IMG/VR virus record: IMGVR_UViG_3300048687_000102
Location: 1 to 45,997 of that record
Source of the DNA: a virus
Direction: 5' to 3' (one strand)
DNA length: 45,997 nt
Each line of letters opens with the position of its first letter. Position 1 is the first letter of the stretch. The position numbers were made by a program, and so were the translations under genes. The notes under the pieces were generated by a model, which saw only the letters and a program-made list of their open reading frames with translations, did not search any database and was not told where the DNA came from. Shown here piece after piece: positions 1 to 7,738 of the stretch.

Positions 1-69
1 GACACCGCGGGCGCGGCCTCCGGCCGCGACTTCTCGATGGCCTCTCCGGGGGAGGGCTGGGATGGCTGA
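1..69 (+). CDS. 3' end of the 97-aa protein gene that starts at 45627 (partial)
   Basis: Position 1 falls on a codon boundary, codon 76 of the gene at 45627-45920, and the frame runs to a TGA at 67-69. The peptide is identical to the C-terminus of the complete copy except Ser for Tyr at the codon covering position 20. It overlaps the start of the next gene (ATG at 62) by 8 bp. It is the same gene seen across the circular join, not a second gene. Confidence 0.9.
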   Translation, partial: DTAGAASGRDFSMASPGEGWDG

Positions 70-146
70 GAATCGCGTCATCGTAGAGAGCGGCAATGTC
101 ACCATTGCGGGCGGAACCGTCAACACGGTTCCTGTCGCGCCTGCGG
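1..146. repeat. Terminal overlap: direct repeat of 45852-45997
   Basis: The first 146 bases match the last 146, except position 20 (C) against 45871 (A). The overlap covers the end of one gene and the start of the next, both in frame, so it reflects a circular assembly, or a permuted or terminally redundant genome, rather than a duplicated locus. The mismatch changes a Tyr codon (TAC) to Ser (TCC) in the C-terminus of the 97-aa protein at 45627-45920. It may be a population variant or a sequencing error. Confidence 0.95.
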
Positions 147-634
147 GGATAAACTTCTACACCAGTTCCTTCAGTGCCATCGCGGGCCAGACGGCGACCC
201 CATACAACTTCCTGTCCCTGTTCAATCCGCTGGCCAGCGGGAAGACCATCGTCATCTACGCGGCTTTCATCATCCCGTGGGCCAGTGGCGCTACCAGCAC
301 CACCAACCCGATGGAGAGCTTCCGCACCACCGCCGCAAGCGCCGGCACTCTGACCTCCGGTGCCAGTATCGGCAAGTTCGCGACCTCTCAGCCCAACTCC
401 GTCGCCGAACTTCGAACCGGAAACCCCACCGTTACCGTCAGCGGCCTGACGCTTGGCGGTATCCCCCCGCTTATCACGGCCGCTGGCAGCGGCGCGAGCA
501 GCCTGGGAAACATCACGGCTCCGACAGGAGCCAGCTTCGTACTCGTACCCGGCGAAGGTCTCTGCATGAGGCAGGTAGTCGCCGGAGACGTAGACCAACT
601 GTGGAACCTGGGCTTCATCTGGGCGGAGGCATAA
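62..634 (+). CDS. Putative virion structural protein (190 aa)
   Basis: A 190-aa protein rich in Thr, Ser, Gly, Ala and Val, with no signal peptide or membrane segment, giving a beta-rich composition typical of phage head or tail accessory proteins. The ATG at 62 is preceded by a GGGAGG-type ribosome site about 6 bases upstream. It overlaps the 97-aa gene before it and ends in TAATG shared with the start of the next gene, so it lies inside the rightward virion operon. The central GKTIVIYAAF stretch is hydrophobic but too short and mixed for a clear membrane helix. I do not recognise the family; decoration, baseplate or tail protein are all possible. Confidence 0.7.
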   Translation: MAENRVIVESGNVTIAGGTVNTVPVAPAGINFYTSSFSAIAGQTATPYNFLSLFNPLASGKTIVIYAAFIIPWASGATSTTNPMESFRTTAASAGTLTSGASIGKFATSQPNSVAELRTGNPTVTVSGLTLGGIPPLITAAGSGASSLGNITAPTGASFVLVPGEGLCMRQVVAGDVDQLWNLGFIWAEA

Positions 635-999
635 TGATCGACGGATACGGACTCCCGGACGCTACCGACGTGCTGTGCGGTACTCGCACCACCAGCGGTA
701 CTCTCGTCACGGTCCCTGCGGGTCGGGCGTACACGGGCACTCTCACCCTGTCGGGCTCCATTGCCGTCGCGGGTACCTCCATTCCGGTGGTGACCATCAA
801 CGGTTCAGGGGGAGGGCCTGCCGACGGCACGGTAGTCGGCAGGATGAACTTGACCGGGCTTGCCCTGACCACGGTCTACGGAACGGCGGTCTTCGAGGTA
901 ATCGCCCGCGCTCCGGCGGAAAATGACCTGACCATCGACTTCACCCCGGGGGCGACGGGCACGAACTCCGCGACCCTCAACGGCTTCGTCTACGGCTAG
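634..999 (+). CDS. Putative virion protein, beta-rich (121 aa)
   Basis: A 121-aa protein whose start overlaps the previous stop (TAATG), indicating translational coupling. The sequence alternates short beta-strand-like segments with Gly, Thr and Ser, including VTVPAGRAYTGTLTLSGSI near residues 25-43, as in small virion fibre or decoration domains. It has no Cys cluster or catalytic motif. It lies directly upstream of the 302-aa putative head-tail adaptor, which favours a structural or neck role. Function is inferred from composition and context only. Confidence 0.65.
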   Translation: MIDGYGLPDATDVLCGTRTTSGTLVTVPAGRAYTGTLTLSGSIAVAGTSIPVVTINGSGGGPADGTVVGRMNLTGLALTTVYGTAVFEVIARAPAENDLTIDFTPGATGTNSATLNGFVYG

Positions 1000-1008
1000 G
1001 GGTCATTC

Positions 1009-1917
1009 ATGGCGACCACCTTCGACGGCGTGCTGACTCGCATCCGTCAGCAGCTCATGGGCTACACCATGGACCAGTCCGCGATGGCCGAACTGGCCGT
1101 CGCCATGGGCGCCGGCGACACCTCGTTCACGGTCGCCACGGACGGCCCTCGGGCCGTGTCCATGGGCCTGGCGGAGATCGATGACGAACTCGTCCTGGTC
1201 AAGTCCTACGACCCCACCAGCGGGGTCGTGCAGGTCATGGGTGGCGTCAACGGCCGCGGAAGAGAAGGTTCCACGGCCGCCACTCACGCCCAGCAAGCGC
1301 TGGTGGCCATCGCCCCGAAGTTCCCCCGGGTGCGGATGCGCGAGGCCGTGAACGACGTTCTGGGGAACCTGTATCCGGATCTCTGCGTGTTCGCCACGAC
1401 CTCGATCACGAACATCTCAGTCGTCTACGAATACGGCATGCCCGCCGATGCGCTGGATGTCTGGTCCGTCTCGGACCAGACTGTCGGTCCGTCCCAGGTC
1501 TGGATGCAGGGACGGACTTGGCGCTTCAATCCCACGGCCAACCCGACGGCGTTCCCGACGGGGAAGAGCGTCCAGCTCTTCGACTCGATCACGCCGGGGC
1601 GAACTATGTTCGTCAAGTACGTAACGGCGCCCGGAGTCCTGGTCAACGGCGGCGACGACTTCGCCGCCGTGACCGGCCTGGCGGAAAGCTCCGTGGACTT
1701 GGTGGTCTACGGAGCCGTGGCTCGCCTGCTGCCCGCCTATGAGGCGGCACGCCTCCAGCAGTCCTCTGTGGAGGCCACTGAGCGGGCGCCACTGGTGCCC
1801 GCGAGCAGCGCCATCAAGACGGCGCAGTACTACATGGCGCTGTATCAACAGCGCCTGGCCGAGGAGCGCAAGGCGATGTTCGACTTGCATCCGCAAACGC
1901 AGTTTTACGCAGGGTGA
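1009..1917 (+). CDS. Putative head-tail adaptor / tail tube protein (302 aa)
   Basis: A 302-aa protein starting at ATG 1009, nine bases after the previous stop. The N-terminus (about 1-30) resembles helical gateway proteins of podovirus necks. Residues about 35-90 form a beta segment with a GLAEIDDELVLVKS stretch that recurs in related form (a beta strand followed by an Glu/Asp pair) in the following fibre protein. The C-terminal third is helical, with an AAQ/Glu-Arg-rich tail. Position just before the fibre and the 646-aa nozzle-like gene fits the T7 gp11-like adaptor slot. That analogy is inference from order and length; I cannot show homology. Confidence 0.55.
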   Translation: MATTFDGVLTRIRQQLMGYTMDQSAMAELAVAMGAGDTSFTVATDGPRAVSMGLAEIDDELVLVKSYDPTSGVVQVMGGVNGRGREGSTAATHAQQALVAIAPKFPRVRMREAVNDVLGNLYPDLCVFATTSITNISVVYEYGMPADALDVWSVSDQTVGPSQVWMQGRTWRFNPTANPTAFPTGKSVQLFDSITPGRTMFVKYVTAPGVLVNGGDDFAAVTGLAESSVDLVVYGAVARLLPAYEAARLQQSSVEATERAPLVPASSAIKTAQYYMALYQQRLAEERKAMFDLHPQTQFYAG

Positions 1918-1920
1918 GAC

Positions 1921-3159
1921 ATGCCTGTTCTCCGTTTCTTTTCGGCGACAGCCCAGCCGACGACCCTGTCGGGGTCGATCAGCTCGGGCGCCACGTCCAT
2001 CACTGTCGGGGCGACCATCGGGTTTCCCCCTTCGTTCCCGTACACGCTTGCGCTGGACTTCGGCGGCACCGCCGAAGAGCTGGTGGATGTCACGTCGGCC
2101 GCGGGCACGACGCTGACGGTCACGCGTGCCGTTGACGGCACATCGGCGCAGAGCCACAGCCTGGGCGCCGTAGTGCGCCACGTGGCGTCTGCGCGGGACC
2201 ACGCGGACTACCAGACCCACCAGGCCGCCACGGCGGCCGTACATGGTGTTGCGGGCACGCTCGTCGGTACGAGCGACATTCAGACCTTGGCCAACAAGAC
2301 GCTGACGTCTCCGACCGTCAATAGCGGTGCCCTCAGTGGCACCTTCACCGGGTCTCCGACGTTCTCCGGGGCGCCGAGCCTGAGTGGCGGTGGTGCCCTG
2401 GCGGGCACCTTCACGGGCAGTCCGACCCTGTCGGGCAATCCGACCTTCACCGGATCGCCCAGCTATAACACCACTGCCGGCGTCCTGTCGCAGCGATCGG
2501 CTGCGTCCAGCTCCGCCTGGCGGACCTCGGTCCTGGGGGACACGAACGACCGTTGGATCGCCAACGCGGACGGCAAGCTCGTCTGGGGCAGCGGCAGCGC
2601 CACGGGCGATGTGACGCTGTACCGCAACGCGGCGGACGAACTGAAGACCGACGACGCCCTGACGGTCGTCGGCAATGTCACGGCCGCCAACCTCCAGGTG
2701 GGCGCCTGGTCTTCGTGGACCCCGATCTGGTCCACGTCCACCGGCTTGCACACGCCGTCGTTCGGCAACGCCGTCGTCACCGGCACTTACGTCCGGATTG
2801 GCCGGATGCTGTTCTTCTCACTGGCCGTGACCTTCGGTTCCACCACGAACTTCGGCACCAGCGTGACCACGGCCGACAACTGGATTTTCTCCCTGCCCGC
2901 GTCCCTGACGGCGTCGGCGGCCTTCGCCGGCACGCAGCAGATCTGCGGCATGGGCCGCGCATCGCAGTCCTCCGGGGCGACCATCCCGTTCGCCGTCCGC
3001 TCGGACGGCGGCGGCACCAACTTCACGCTGGACACCTCCGGCGGACGGCAGGACGCCGTCGCGCTCACCAACACGGGCGCCGTGGACTCTCTGACGCCCT
3101 GGACGTGGGCCGTCAACAACGCCTTCGCCTGTCAGGGCGCCGTGGAAACGACAACCTGA
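1921..3159 (+). CDS. Tail fibre / receptor-binding protein (412 aa)
   Basis: A 412-aa protein starting four bases after the adaptor stop. Residues about 112-122 contain LANKTLTSPTV, a motif common near the shaft of phage tail fibres. It is followed by tandem beta repeats of the form GTFTGSPTxSG at about 138-180, where Gly, Ser and Thr alternate as in a triple beta-helix shaft. The C-terminal half (about 230-412) is a probable globular tip with several aromatic strands. The N-terminus has a short beta domain resembling the one in the 302-aa protein. The gene ends TGATGG, overlapping the next start. It is the best candidate here for host recognition. Confidence 0.75.
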   Translation: MPVLRFFSATAQPTTLSGSISSGATSITVGATIGFPPSFPYTLALDFGGTAEELVDVTSAAGTTLTVTRAVDGTSAQSHSLGAVVRHVASARDHADYQTHQAATAAVHGVAGTLVGTSDIQTLANKTLTSPTVNSGALSGTFTGSPTFSGAPSLSGGGALAGTFTGSPTLSGNPTFTGSPSYNTTAGVLSQRSAASSSAWRTSVLGDTNDRWIANADGKLVWGSGSATGDVTLYRNAADELKTDDALTVVGNVTAANLQVGAWSSWTPIWSTSTGLHTPSFGNAVVTGTYVRIGRMLFFSLAVTFGSTTNFGTSVTTADNWIFSLPASLTASAAFAGTQQICGMGRASQSSGATIPFAVRSDGGGTNFTLDTSGGRQDAVALTNTGAVDSLTPWTWAVNNAFACQGAVETTT

Positions 3160-5099
3160 TGGCCGATATCGTCCATGGGATTCCGTATCCGCTCAGCTCG
3201 CGCCCCGCCACCAGCGGGGCTGCGACGTACGCCCTCACGGGCGTTGACTACGACTACGCCATCGGCGGCATTCCATTCCTGAGTGGCGTCGGCGACGAGC
3301 GGCCCATGACCCTCTCCGCCGCGCCGGTCCGCAAGGACCAGTTCGACAACACCCGCGAGCCGGGCGAGCAGTCCTTGACCGGATGGTGGCTGCGTTCGCA
3401 GTCCACCTTCATCGGCGGTGAAGGCATGCTGTACCAGGACCCCGACCAGGTCGGGTCCGCCAACCTCCAGAATCGCCATGCGATCCAGTACGGCCACTCC
3501 GTGGGCCTCAACCCCTGGACCAACGGGCAGCTCACTCTGCTGCGATCCACCTCGCAGCGCATCGCCGACGCCTCGGCGGACAGCCACTTCGTGCTGGGCT
3601 GGAACGACGGCACGGACCGCTACTGGTCCGCCGTCGGCACCGCCCTGAAGTCCGACACCGGCTCCGCCGTCACCACGATCACGTGGGGCGGAGCCAACAC
3701 GATCCGCTCGCTCACGAGCGACGGCACGAACTACTACGCCGCCGACAGCGTCGGCATCTACAAGGGCGCCGGGAACGGCGCCGGAGCCCTGCTGTACAAC
3801 ACGGGCACCACCGCCGTGGTGGCCCGCTGGGTCAAGGGCCGCCTGATGGCGGGTGTCGGCAACAAGGTCTACGAGCTGACCAGCGCCGGGCCCGCGCTGC
3901 CGATCGGAGATCTGCGCTTCACGCACCTGAACAGCGCGTGGACCTGGACGGACTTCGCCGAAGGCACCAATGCCATCTACGCCTCCGGCGCAGCCGGCAG
4001 TCAGTCTTCCATCTACAAGTTCGTGCTGGACACGAGCGGCGCCGTGCCACTCCTGGCCCTGGGCGGCGTTCTGACCGCCCAGCTCCCCCTGGGCGAGACG
4101 GTCAACTGTCTGACCGTCTACCTGGGGACCTTCGTCGGCATCGGCACTTCACGCGGTTTCCGCGTGGGAGAGATCGACGCCAACGGCGACATCGCCTACG
4201 GGCCACTGCTGGTATCCGTCAGCGGCGGCGTGAAGTCCGTCGCCGCGTATGACCGGTTCTTCTTCGTCGGGGCGACGAACGCCGTTGACGGGTCCAGCGG
4301 TCTGTACCGCGTGGACCTGGGTCAGATCATCCAGGACGCGGGGGCGACAGCCCCGCGCATGGCGTACGCCACGGACCTCCAGGCGCACGTCACCGGAACG
4401 GTGACCAGCGTCACCAACTTCGGGAACAGTGACCGCATGATCCTCGCGGTAGTAGGCCAGGGGGCCTATCTGGAATCGGTCTCCACGCTGGAGACCGGCG
4501 GGTACTTCACTACCGGCCGGGTGCGCTTCAGCACCCTGGAGCCGAAGCTCTTCAAGTTCCTGACGGTCAAGACTCCCGTCTCCCTCATGGGAGGCGTCAC
4601 GGCTTCCGTGACGGACCCCGGAGGGGCCACGACATCCATCCTGAGCATCTCCCAGGGCGGCACGGCCCAGATCGAGAACGTGCTGCTGTCGGCCCCGACG
4701 ACGTCCGTGGAATGGCTCCAGCTCCGCCTGGACCTGGCCAGGTCCGCCACGGACTCCACGCAAGGACCGGTGGTCACCGGCTGGCAGTTCAAGGCCCTGC
4801 CGGGCGTGATCCGGCAGCGCGTCTTCGAGCTGCCGCTGCTGCTGTTCGACTCCAAGAAGACGGACACGGGTCAGACCGTCGGCTACAAGGGCTACGCCCA
4901 GGAGGTGCTGGACGCCTTCTGTCAGCTCCAGCAGAGAGGCGATGCGGTGTCCTTCCAGGACCTGATCGCCGACACGAGCACGCTCGTCGTCATTGACGAC
5001 TTCAAGTACGAGTCCCGCTCCAGCCCCGCGTCCAGGACGCGAGCCGGGGGTTACCTCTATGCGCAGCTGCGCACCATCGCGGATGTGATCACGGCATGA
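3159..5099 (+). CDS. Large beta-rich tail protein, nozzle-like (646 aa)
   Basis: A 646-aa protein beginning MADIVHGIPY at 3159; the frame stays open upstream to 2553, but that part overlaps the fibre gene antiparallel in composition (Arg-rich) and is not coding. The protein is made of repeated four-strand-like units with W/Y-rich turns across residues about 140-430, which looks like a beta-propeller. A propeller protein of 600-800 aa after an adaptor gene is typical of the podovirus nozzle (T7 gp12-like). The C-terminal part carries DSKKTDTGQTVGYKGYAQE around 560-580. Assignment as nozzle is inference; a plain minor tail protein is the alternative. Confidence 0.6.
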   Translation: MADIVHGIPYPLSSRPATSGAATYALTGVDYDYAIGGIPFLSGVGDERPMTLSAAPVRKDQFDNTREPGEQSLTGWWLRSQSTFIGGEGMLYQDPDQVGSANLQNRHAIQYGHSVGLNPWTNGQLTLLRSTSQRIADASADSHFVLGWNDGTDRYWSAVGTALKSDTGSAVTTITWGGANTIRSLTSDGTNYYAADSVGIYKGAGNGAGALLYNTGTTAVVARWVKGRLMAGVGNKVYELTSAGPALPIGDLRFTHLNSAWTWTDFAEGTNAIYASGAAGSQSSIYKFVLDTSGAVPLLALGGVLTAQLPLGETVNCLTVYLGTFVGIGTSRGFRVGEIDANGDIAYGPLLVSVSGGVKSVAAYDRFFFVGATNAVDGSSGLYRVDLGQIIQDAGATAPRMAYATDLQAHVTGTVTSVTNFGNSDRMILAVVGQGAYLESVSTLETGGYFTTGRVRFSTLEPKLFKFLTVKTPVSLMGGVTASVTDPGGATTSILSISQGGTAQIENVLLSAPTTSVEWLQLRLDLARSATDSTQGPVVTGWQFKALPGVIRQRVFELPLLLFDSKKTDTGQTVGYKGYAQEVLDAFCQLQQRGDAVSFQDLIADTSTLVVIDDFKYESRSSPASRTRAGGYLYAQLRTIADVITA

Positions 5100-5353
5100 C
5101 TGAAGAAGAGAAGGCCGCGTACGCGCGACTGGACGAAGCTCTGGCCGAAGTTGCGCGCCTGGAAGGCGCGGACGGCGTCCTGACGGAGTGGATCGTTGTC
5201 TACTCCGCCCAGCACTACGACGAAGACGGAGACGCCGTCGCACAGGTGGGCACCATGGTGCCCGGCGGTGGCGGGCACACGCCCTTCCACCGCCTGATGG
5301 GCCTTCTCGATTACGCCCTGACGCGCTGCCGCGCGGAGGTGGGCAATGCCTGA
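5096..5353 (+). CDS. Small conserved-type actinophage protein (85 aa)
   Basis: An 85-aa protein overlapping the previous gene by 4 bp (ATGA). The first 25 residues form a charged amphipathic helix; then comes LTEWIVVYSAQHYDEDGD, a Gly-rich turn, and a C-terminal helix HRLMGLLDYALTRCRAEV. I recall this arrangement (helix, LTxWxVV strand, HRxxGLLDYA helix) from many Streptomyces phages, where it sits beside tail and lysis genes without known function. No catalytic residues stand out. Confidence 0.75.
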   Translation: MTEEEKAAYARLDEALAEVARLEGADGVLTEWIVVYSAQHYDEDGDAVAQVGTMVPGGGGHTPFHRLMGLLDYALTRCRAEVGNA

Positions 5354-5582
5354 CTGGCTTCCGCGCGACATCATCGCCCCCGCCTCCGATGCGGAGCACG
5401 AGGCCGTGAAGACGGCCCAGAGGGCCCTGAAGCTCTCCCCGACAGGGGAGATGGACGAGTCCACGAAAGCCTCCCTGAGGGGCGTACAGCGCCTCTTCAG
5501 GGTCCCGGTCACGGGAATCCTGGACCGGGAGACGGGGGCGCTCATCGAGCGCCTGGCCCACATCTACAGGGAGCCCGAATGA
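5346..5582 (+). CDS. Peptidoglycan-binding-like small protein (78 aa)
   Basis: A 78-aa protein overlapping its upstream neighbour by 8 bp. Residues about 16-72 fit the PG_binding_1 pattern: a helix VKTAQRALKLSPTGEMD, then a second helix ending with VQRLFRVPVTGILDRETG. In that family the xxTGxLDxxTxxAL pattern marks the cell-wall-binding repeat. Here it stands alone without a catalytic domain. It may anchor the virion or lysis complex to the cell wall, or act with the separate amidase at 28503. Confidence 0.7.
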   Translation: MPDWLPRDIIAPASDAEHEAVKTAQRALKLSPTGEMDESTKASLRGVQRLFRVPVTGILDRETGALIERLAHIYREPE

Positions 5583-5881
5583 CCAGCATCGTCGTGAATA
5601 TCGCGTCGAACGTCACCACGACGGGCGTCACCAACGCCATCGTGACGCCGTTGGCGCGCTTCTATCTGGTCCAGGTCGCCATCCCGACCGGAACCGCGAC
5701 CGCGGTTCCCCAGCTCTCGATGGACGGCGTCAACTTCTGGACGCCGAGCCTGACCAACGTGAGCAACGACCCCGTCGTGCAGCTCTACCAGATCGTGGAC
5801 TACCCGGTACTCCGGATGCGCCTCAACGTCACCGAAATCGATGGCGCCACTCTCCGCTCGGACTTCTCCGTCATCTACTGA
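5579..5881 (+). CDS. Small virion-type protein (100 aa)
   Basis: A 100-aa protein that overlaps the previous gene by 4 bp (ATGA). It is Val/Thr/Asn-rich with alternating strands, no signal peptide and no Cys, and includes a SMDGVNFWTP segment at about 47-56 as seen in small beta-sandwich head or tail proteins. The following gene starts 12 bases later. Family not recognised; structural role inferred from composition and place in the operon. Confidence 0.65.
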   Translation: MTSIVVNIASNVTTTGVTNAIVTPLARFYLVQVAIPTGTATAVPQLSMDGVNFWTPSLTNVSNDPVVQLYQIVDYPVLRMRLNVTEIDGATLRSDFSVIY

Positions 5882-5893
5882 GGGATCGGGATC

Positions 5894-6076
5894 ATGAACC
5901 GGGATCATGTTGTTGACATAACGGAGCGTGCCGCCTGGACCGCCGCACAGGCGGCCCTGGCGCTGCTCATCACGGAGGCCGCCGGCCTCCGGACCTGGTG
6001 GGCCCTGCCCCTTGCCACCGCGCTGAGCGCGGCCAAGACCTGGGTCGTGAACAAGCTGGGCGCCAGGGGCGCGTGA
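5894..6076 (+). CDS. Holin-like membrane protein (60 aa)
   Basis: A 60-aa protein with two hydrophobic segments: about 13-29 (AAWTAAQAALALLITEA) and about 33-48 (TWWALPLATALSAAKTWV), joined by a short loop with a Arg-Thr turn and ending in a basic tail (NKLGARGA). Size, topology and the Ala-rich helix resemble small r1t-like holins. Its stop overlaps the next start (TGATG). It would permeabilise the membrane to release the amidase. Its codons 9-11 use ATA inside an ATAACGGA string that also occurs in the repeats at 26432-26472. Confidence 0.7.
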   Translation: MNRDHVVDITERAAWTAAQAALALLITEAAGLRTWWALPLATALSAAKTWVVNKLGARGA

Positions 6077-6321
6077 TGAACGAGAGCGGAGCCGTACTCC
6101 TGGAGCTGGAGCGCCTGAGAGGCGCCGTCAACGAGGGATTCGCGACCGTCAACGGTCGCCTCGACGGCATGTCTCAGCGCGCCTCCGTCGCGGAGGCAGA
6201 GCTGGAGAAGCTGGACTCCAGGGTCTCCGCCCTGGAGAAGCGGGTGTGGGCCGCCGCCGGAGTGGCGGCTCTGATGTCCAGCGGCGGGATCGCCGTCGTC
6301 CTGGCCCTGATGGGCCATTGA
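6076..6321 (+). CDS. Coiled-coil protein with C-terminal membrane segment (81 aa)
   Basis: An 81-aa protein. Residues about 7-57 are a heptad-like coiled coil (repeated Leu, Val and Ala with Glu/Arg), and about 59-80 are one hydrophobic span (WAAAGVAALMSSGGIAVVLAL). This is the layout of the XhlA-like second lysis proteins or holin partners in Gram-positive phages. It is the last gene of the rightward operon and is followed within 20 bases by a strong terminator. A spanin-like role is unlikely in an outer-membrane-free host. Confidence 0.7.
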   Translation: MNESGAVLLELERLRGAVNEGFATVNGRLDGMSQRASVAEAELEKLDSRVSALEKRVWAAAGVAALMSSGGIAVVLALMGH

Positions 6322-6339
6322 GCCCGGAACGCAAGAAAG

Positions 6340-6363
6340 GCCCGGCCCCCGAAGGGGCCGGGC
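6340..6363. terminator. Bidirectional intrinsic terminator between convergent operons
   Basis: A perfect 10-bp stem (6340-6349 with 6354-6363) closed by the tetraloop CGAA. It is preceded by AAGAAA and followed by TTCTTT, so it can end transcripts from both sides. It sits between the end of the late operon (6321) and the end of the early operon (6425). Confidence 0.9.
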
Positions 6364-6424
6364 TTCTTTGTGCTTCGCGCCCCTCGGGCGTCGGAGACCA
6401 GTCACGAGGCCAGAGGGGCGTGTC

Positions 6425-6646
6425 TCAGGGGGTGGAGTCCGCCATTCGGCGAATCCTCATGGCTGCTGCGAGGTCGAAGGGTTCGACGGCGTCCGCCGCC
6501 TCGCGCAGCACCTCTGCGCGGTAGGCGTCTACGAGATCGGTTGCCCAGATCTCGTCTCCGCCAGACGAGATCGGATCGCGAGTGACGATCTCAATCAGCT
6601 CTTCTCGCGTGCTCACGCGCCAGTCGTGCTCGCACTCAGCGCCCAT
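6425..6646 (-). CDS. Hypothetical acidic protein (73 aa), last gene of leftward operon
   Basis: A 73-aa acidic protein starting at ATG 6646, which shares its first base region with the stop of the upstream gene (TGATG-type coupling). The C-terminal helix (VLREAADAVEPFDLAAAMRI) resembles the C-termini of the paralogous small proteins at 7061, 7738, 11985 and 12517, though it lacks their closing AADLIDPE motif. Function unknown; it may be a diverged member of that family. Confidence 0.65.
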   Translation of the reverse strand: MGAECEHDWRVSTREELIEIVTRDPISSGGDEIWATDLVDAYRAEVLREAADAVEPFDLAAAMRIRRMADSTP

Positions 6647-6960
6647 CAGCTCAGGTCCGGGATAACGAACCATGTGGGCGAATCCGTCAGCGTGACGCCG
6701 ATCTTCTCGGCGGCCTTGTGAATGGCCACGTCCCAGCCGCAGAACTCCGCGTAACCGAACGACTCGCGTATGACGGACGTGTGCTCGCCGGGGGCGAGCG
6801 CGGCGCACTCGGTCACCAGGAAGGACTTGTCCTGGTCGTACTCACCGGCTCGGAGAATGCGGACGCGGACCGGGCCGAGGTCGATTTCCGCGACCTCCGG
6901 GTCCACGTTCTCCGAAGCGCGGGCGCCGTAGGCGAAGTAGACGGTGTGCTGCGCGCCCAT
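6646..6960 (-). CDS. Hypothetical protein (104 aa)
   Basis: A 104-aa protein starting MGAQHTVYFA at 6960, chosen because the preceding gene ends exactly there. The first half is a beta-rich domain with DLGPVRVRILRAGEYDQDKSF around residues 27-47; the second half contains SVIRESFGYAEFCGWDVAIH. No known motif. Mixed alpha/beta composition and normal codon use support a real gene inside the tightly packed operon. Confidence 0.65.
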   Translation of the reverse strand: MGAQHTVYFAYGARASENVDPEVAEIDLGPVRVRILRAGEYDQDKSFLVTECAALAPGEHTSVIRESFGYAEFCGWDVAIHKAAEKIGVTLTDSPTWFVIPDLS

Positions 6961-7064
6961 CAGGGCCGCTCCTTCCAGAGCGCGTACGGGACGAGGAACA
7001 CAAAGGCCGCCCCGGAGGGGGCGGCCAGGATGAACACGGGGTTCTGGATCAGATGCCAGATCAT
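6960..7064 (-). CDS. Single-pass membrane peptide (34 aa)
   Basis: A 34-aa peptide (start ATG 7064) made almost entirely of one hydrophobic span (PVFILAAPSGAAFVFLVPYA) followed by a charged WKERP tail. The start and stop touch both neighbours with 4-bp and 1-bp overlaps, which supports translation. Longer forms of this frame upstream overlap the 81-aa gene and look non-coding. Could be a small membrane regulator; function unknown. Confidence 0.55.
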   Translation of the reverse strand: MIWHLIQNPVFILAAPSGAAFVFLVPYALWKERP

Positions 7065-7306
7065 TGATCGACCTCCGGGTCGATGTGGTCGGCGGCGCGC
7101 CGCCACCCGAGCACGAATCGAGTGATGTACTCCTGCTCCCCCGGGTGCTCCTCCGGCCCCACAAACTCGCGCAGCTTCTCCGCCAGTGCATGAGCGTGGG
7201 CGTCCAGAACGGCCCGCGCCCATTCCTTGGATGCCTCCATGTCGGAGCTGATCCTGTAGTCCGACAGCCAGAGGTCTTCGTGCAGTTCGTCAAGCTCGGT
7301 GCTCAC
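7061..7306 (-). CDS. AADLIDPE-family small protein (81 aa)
   Basis: An 81-aa acidic helical protein. Its C-terminus, RRAADHIDPEVDQ, belongs to a motif family shared with the genes at 7738 (AADLIDPDKGN), 11985 (AADLIDPEVE) and 12517 (AADLIDHEVE). In each, a helix with HALAEKLRE-like sequence precedes the motif by about 25-30 residues. Overlaps both neighbours by 4 bp. Function unknown. Confidence 0.7.
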   Translation of the reverse strand: MSTELDELHEDLWLSDYRISSDMEASKEWARAVLDAHAHALAEKLREFVGPEEHPGEQEYITRFVLGWRRAADHIDPEVDQ

Positions 7307-7611
7307 CCTGCCGCCTCCGGCAGGTTGTCGGGGTCTGTGTCCTCGCCCCAGCCCATTGCTGTCGCGCCCGCAAGGCGGGCCTCCTCGGCCGCCCTGTCGG
7401 CCGGCGTGAACTGGGGCTGTGCCATGGCCGCCGCAAGGGCGGCGCCGGGCTGCCGTATGGGCAGCCCCTGGCCCTGCTCCAGGTCCAGTACGCGCTGGAG
7501 CTTGACTCGCAGGGACTCGGACTCCTCGTCCGGCTGGATGGTCACGGTGGTCTCCTGGATTCCGTCGGAAAATTCGAACCTGACCGGAGTCTTACCCCGC
7601 AGGGTGAGCAC
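7303..7611 (-). CDS. Hypothetical protein (102 aa)
   Basis: The GTG at 7611 is chosen because a good ribosome site (AAGGAAGG) lies nine bases upstream; the frame runs on upstream to 7662 but that part is Arg/Pro-rich and overlaps the 48-aa gene. The protein has a beta N-terminus (KTPVRFEFSDGIQETTVTIQ) followed by a helix and a disordered, acidic C-terminus. No known family. It overlaps the 48-aa gene at 7592 by 20 bp. Confidence 0.6.
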   Translation of the reverse strand: MLTLRGKTPVRFEFSDGIQETTVTIQPDEESESLRVKLQRVLDLEQGQGLPIRQPGAALAAAMAQPQFTPADRAAEEARLAGATAMGWGEDTDPDNLPEAAG

Positions 7612-7738
7612 TGGCGTTAGCCTTCCTTTCGAACTTGATGGCCGCCGTCTTCTCGGCGGCACGGGACGGCTGACGCCGTTTGCTGTAGTACCAGGGCAGG
7701 ATCTTTACCCACTTCGAAGGCGTGCCCCGTGGGCGCAT
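7592..7738 (-). CDS. Small basic protein (48 aa)
   Basis: A 48-aa very basic peptide (MRPRGTPSKWVKILPWYYSK then Arg/Lys/Ala-rich). The ATG at 7738 overlaps the stop of the upstream gene as TGATG, and the stop TAA is at 7592-7594. Its own 3' end contains the ribosome site of the next gene. The lysine/arginine content suggests nucleic-acid or membrane-surface contact, but this is a guess from charge. Confidence 0.5.
   Translation of the reverse strand: MRPRGTPSKWVKILPWYYSKRRQPSRAAEKTAAIKFERKANASAHPAG

Noticed and set aside
2553-3158. Upstream extension of the 646-aa nozzle-like gene
   Set aside because: The extension is Arg-rich, lies inside the fibre gene in another frame and has no domain; the ATG at 3159 overlaps the fibre stop as expected.
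5096-5582. Tail assembly chaperone pair with programmed frameshift
   Set aside because: The 85- and 78-aa proteins have their own starts, the overlap is only 8 bp, there is no slippery site, and no tape-measure gene follows.
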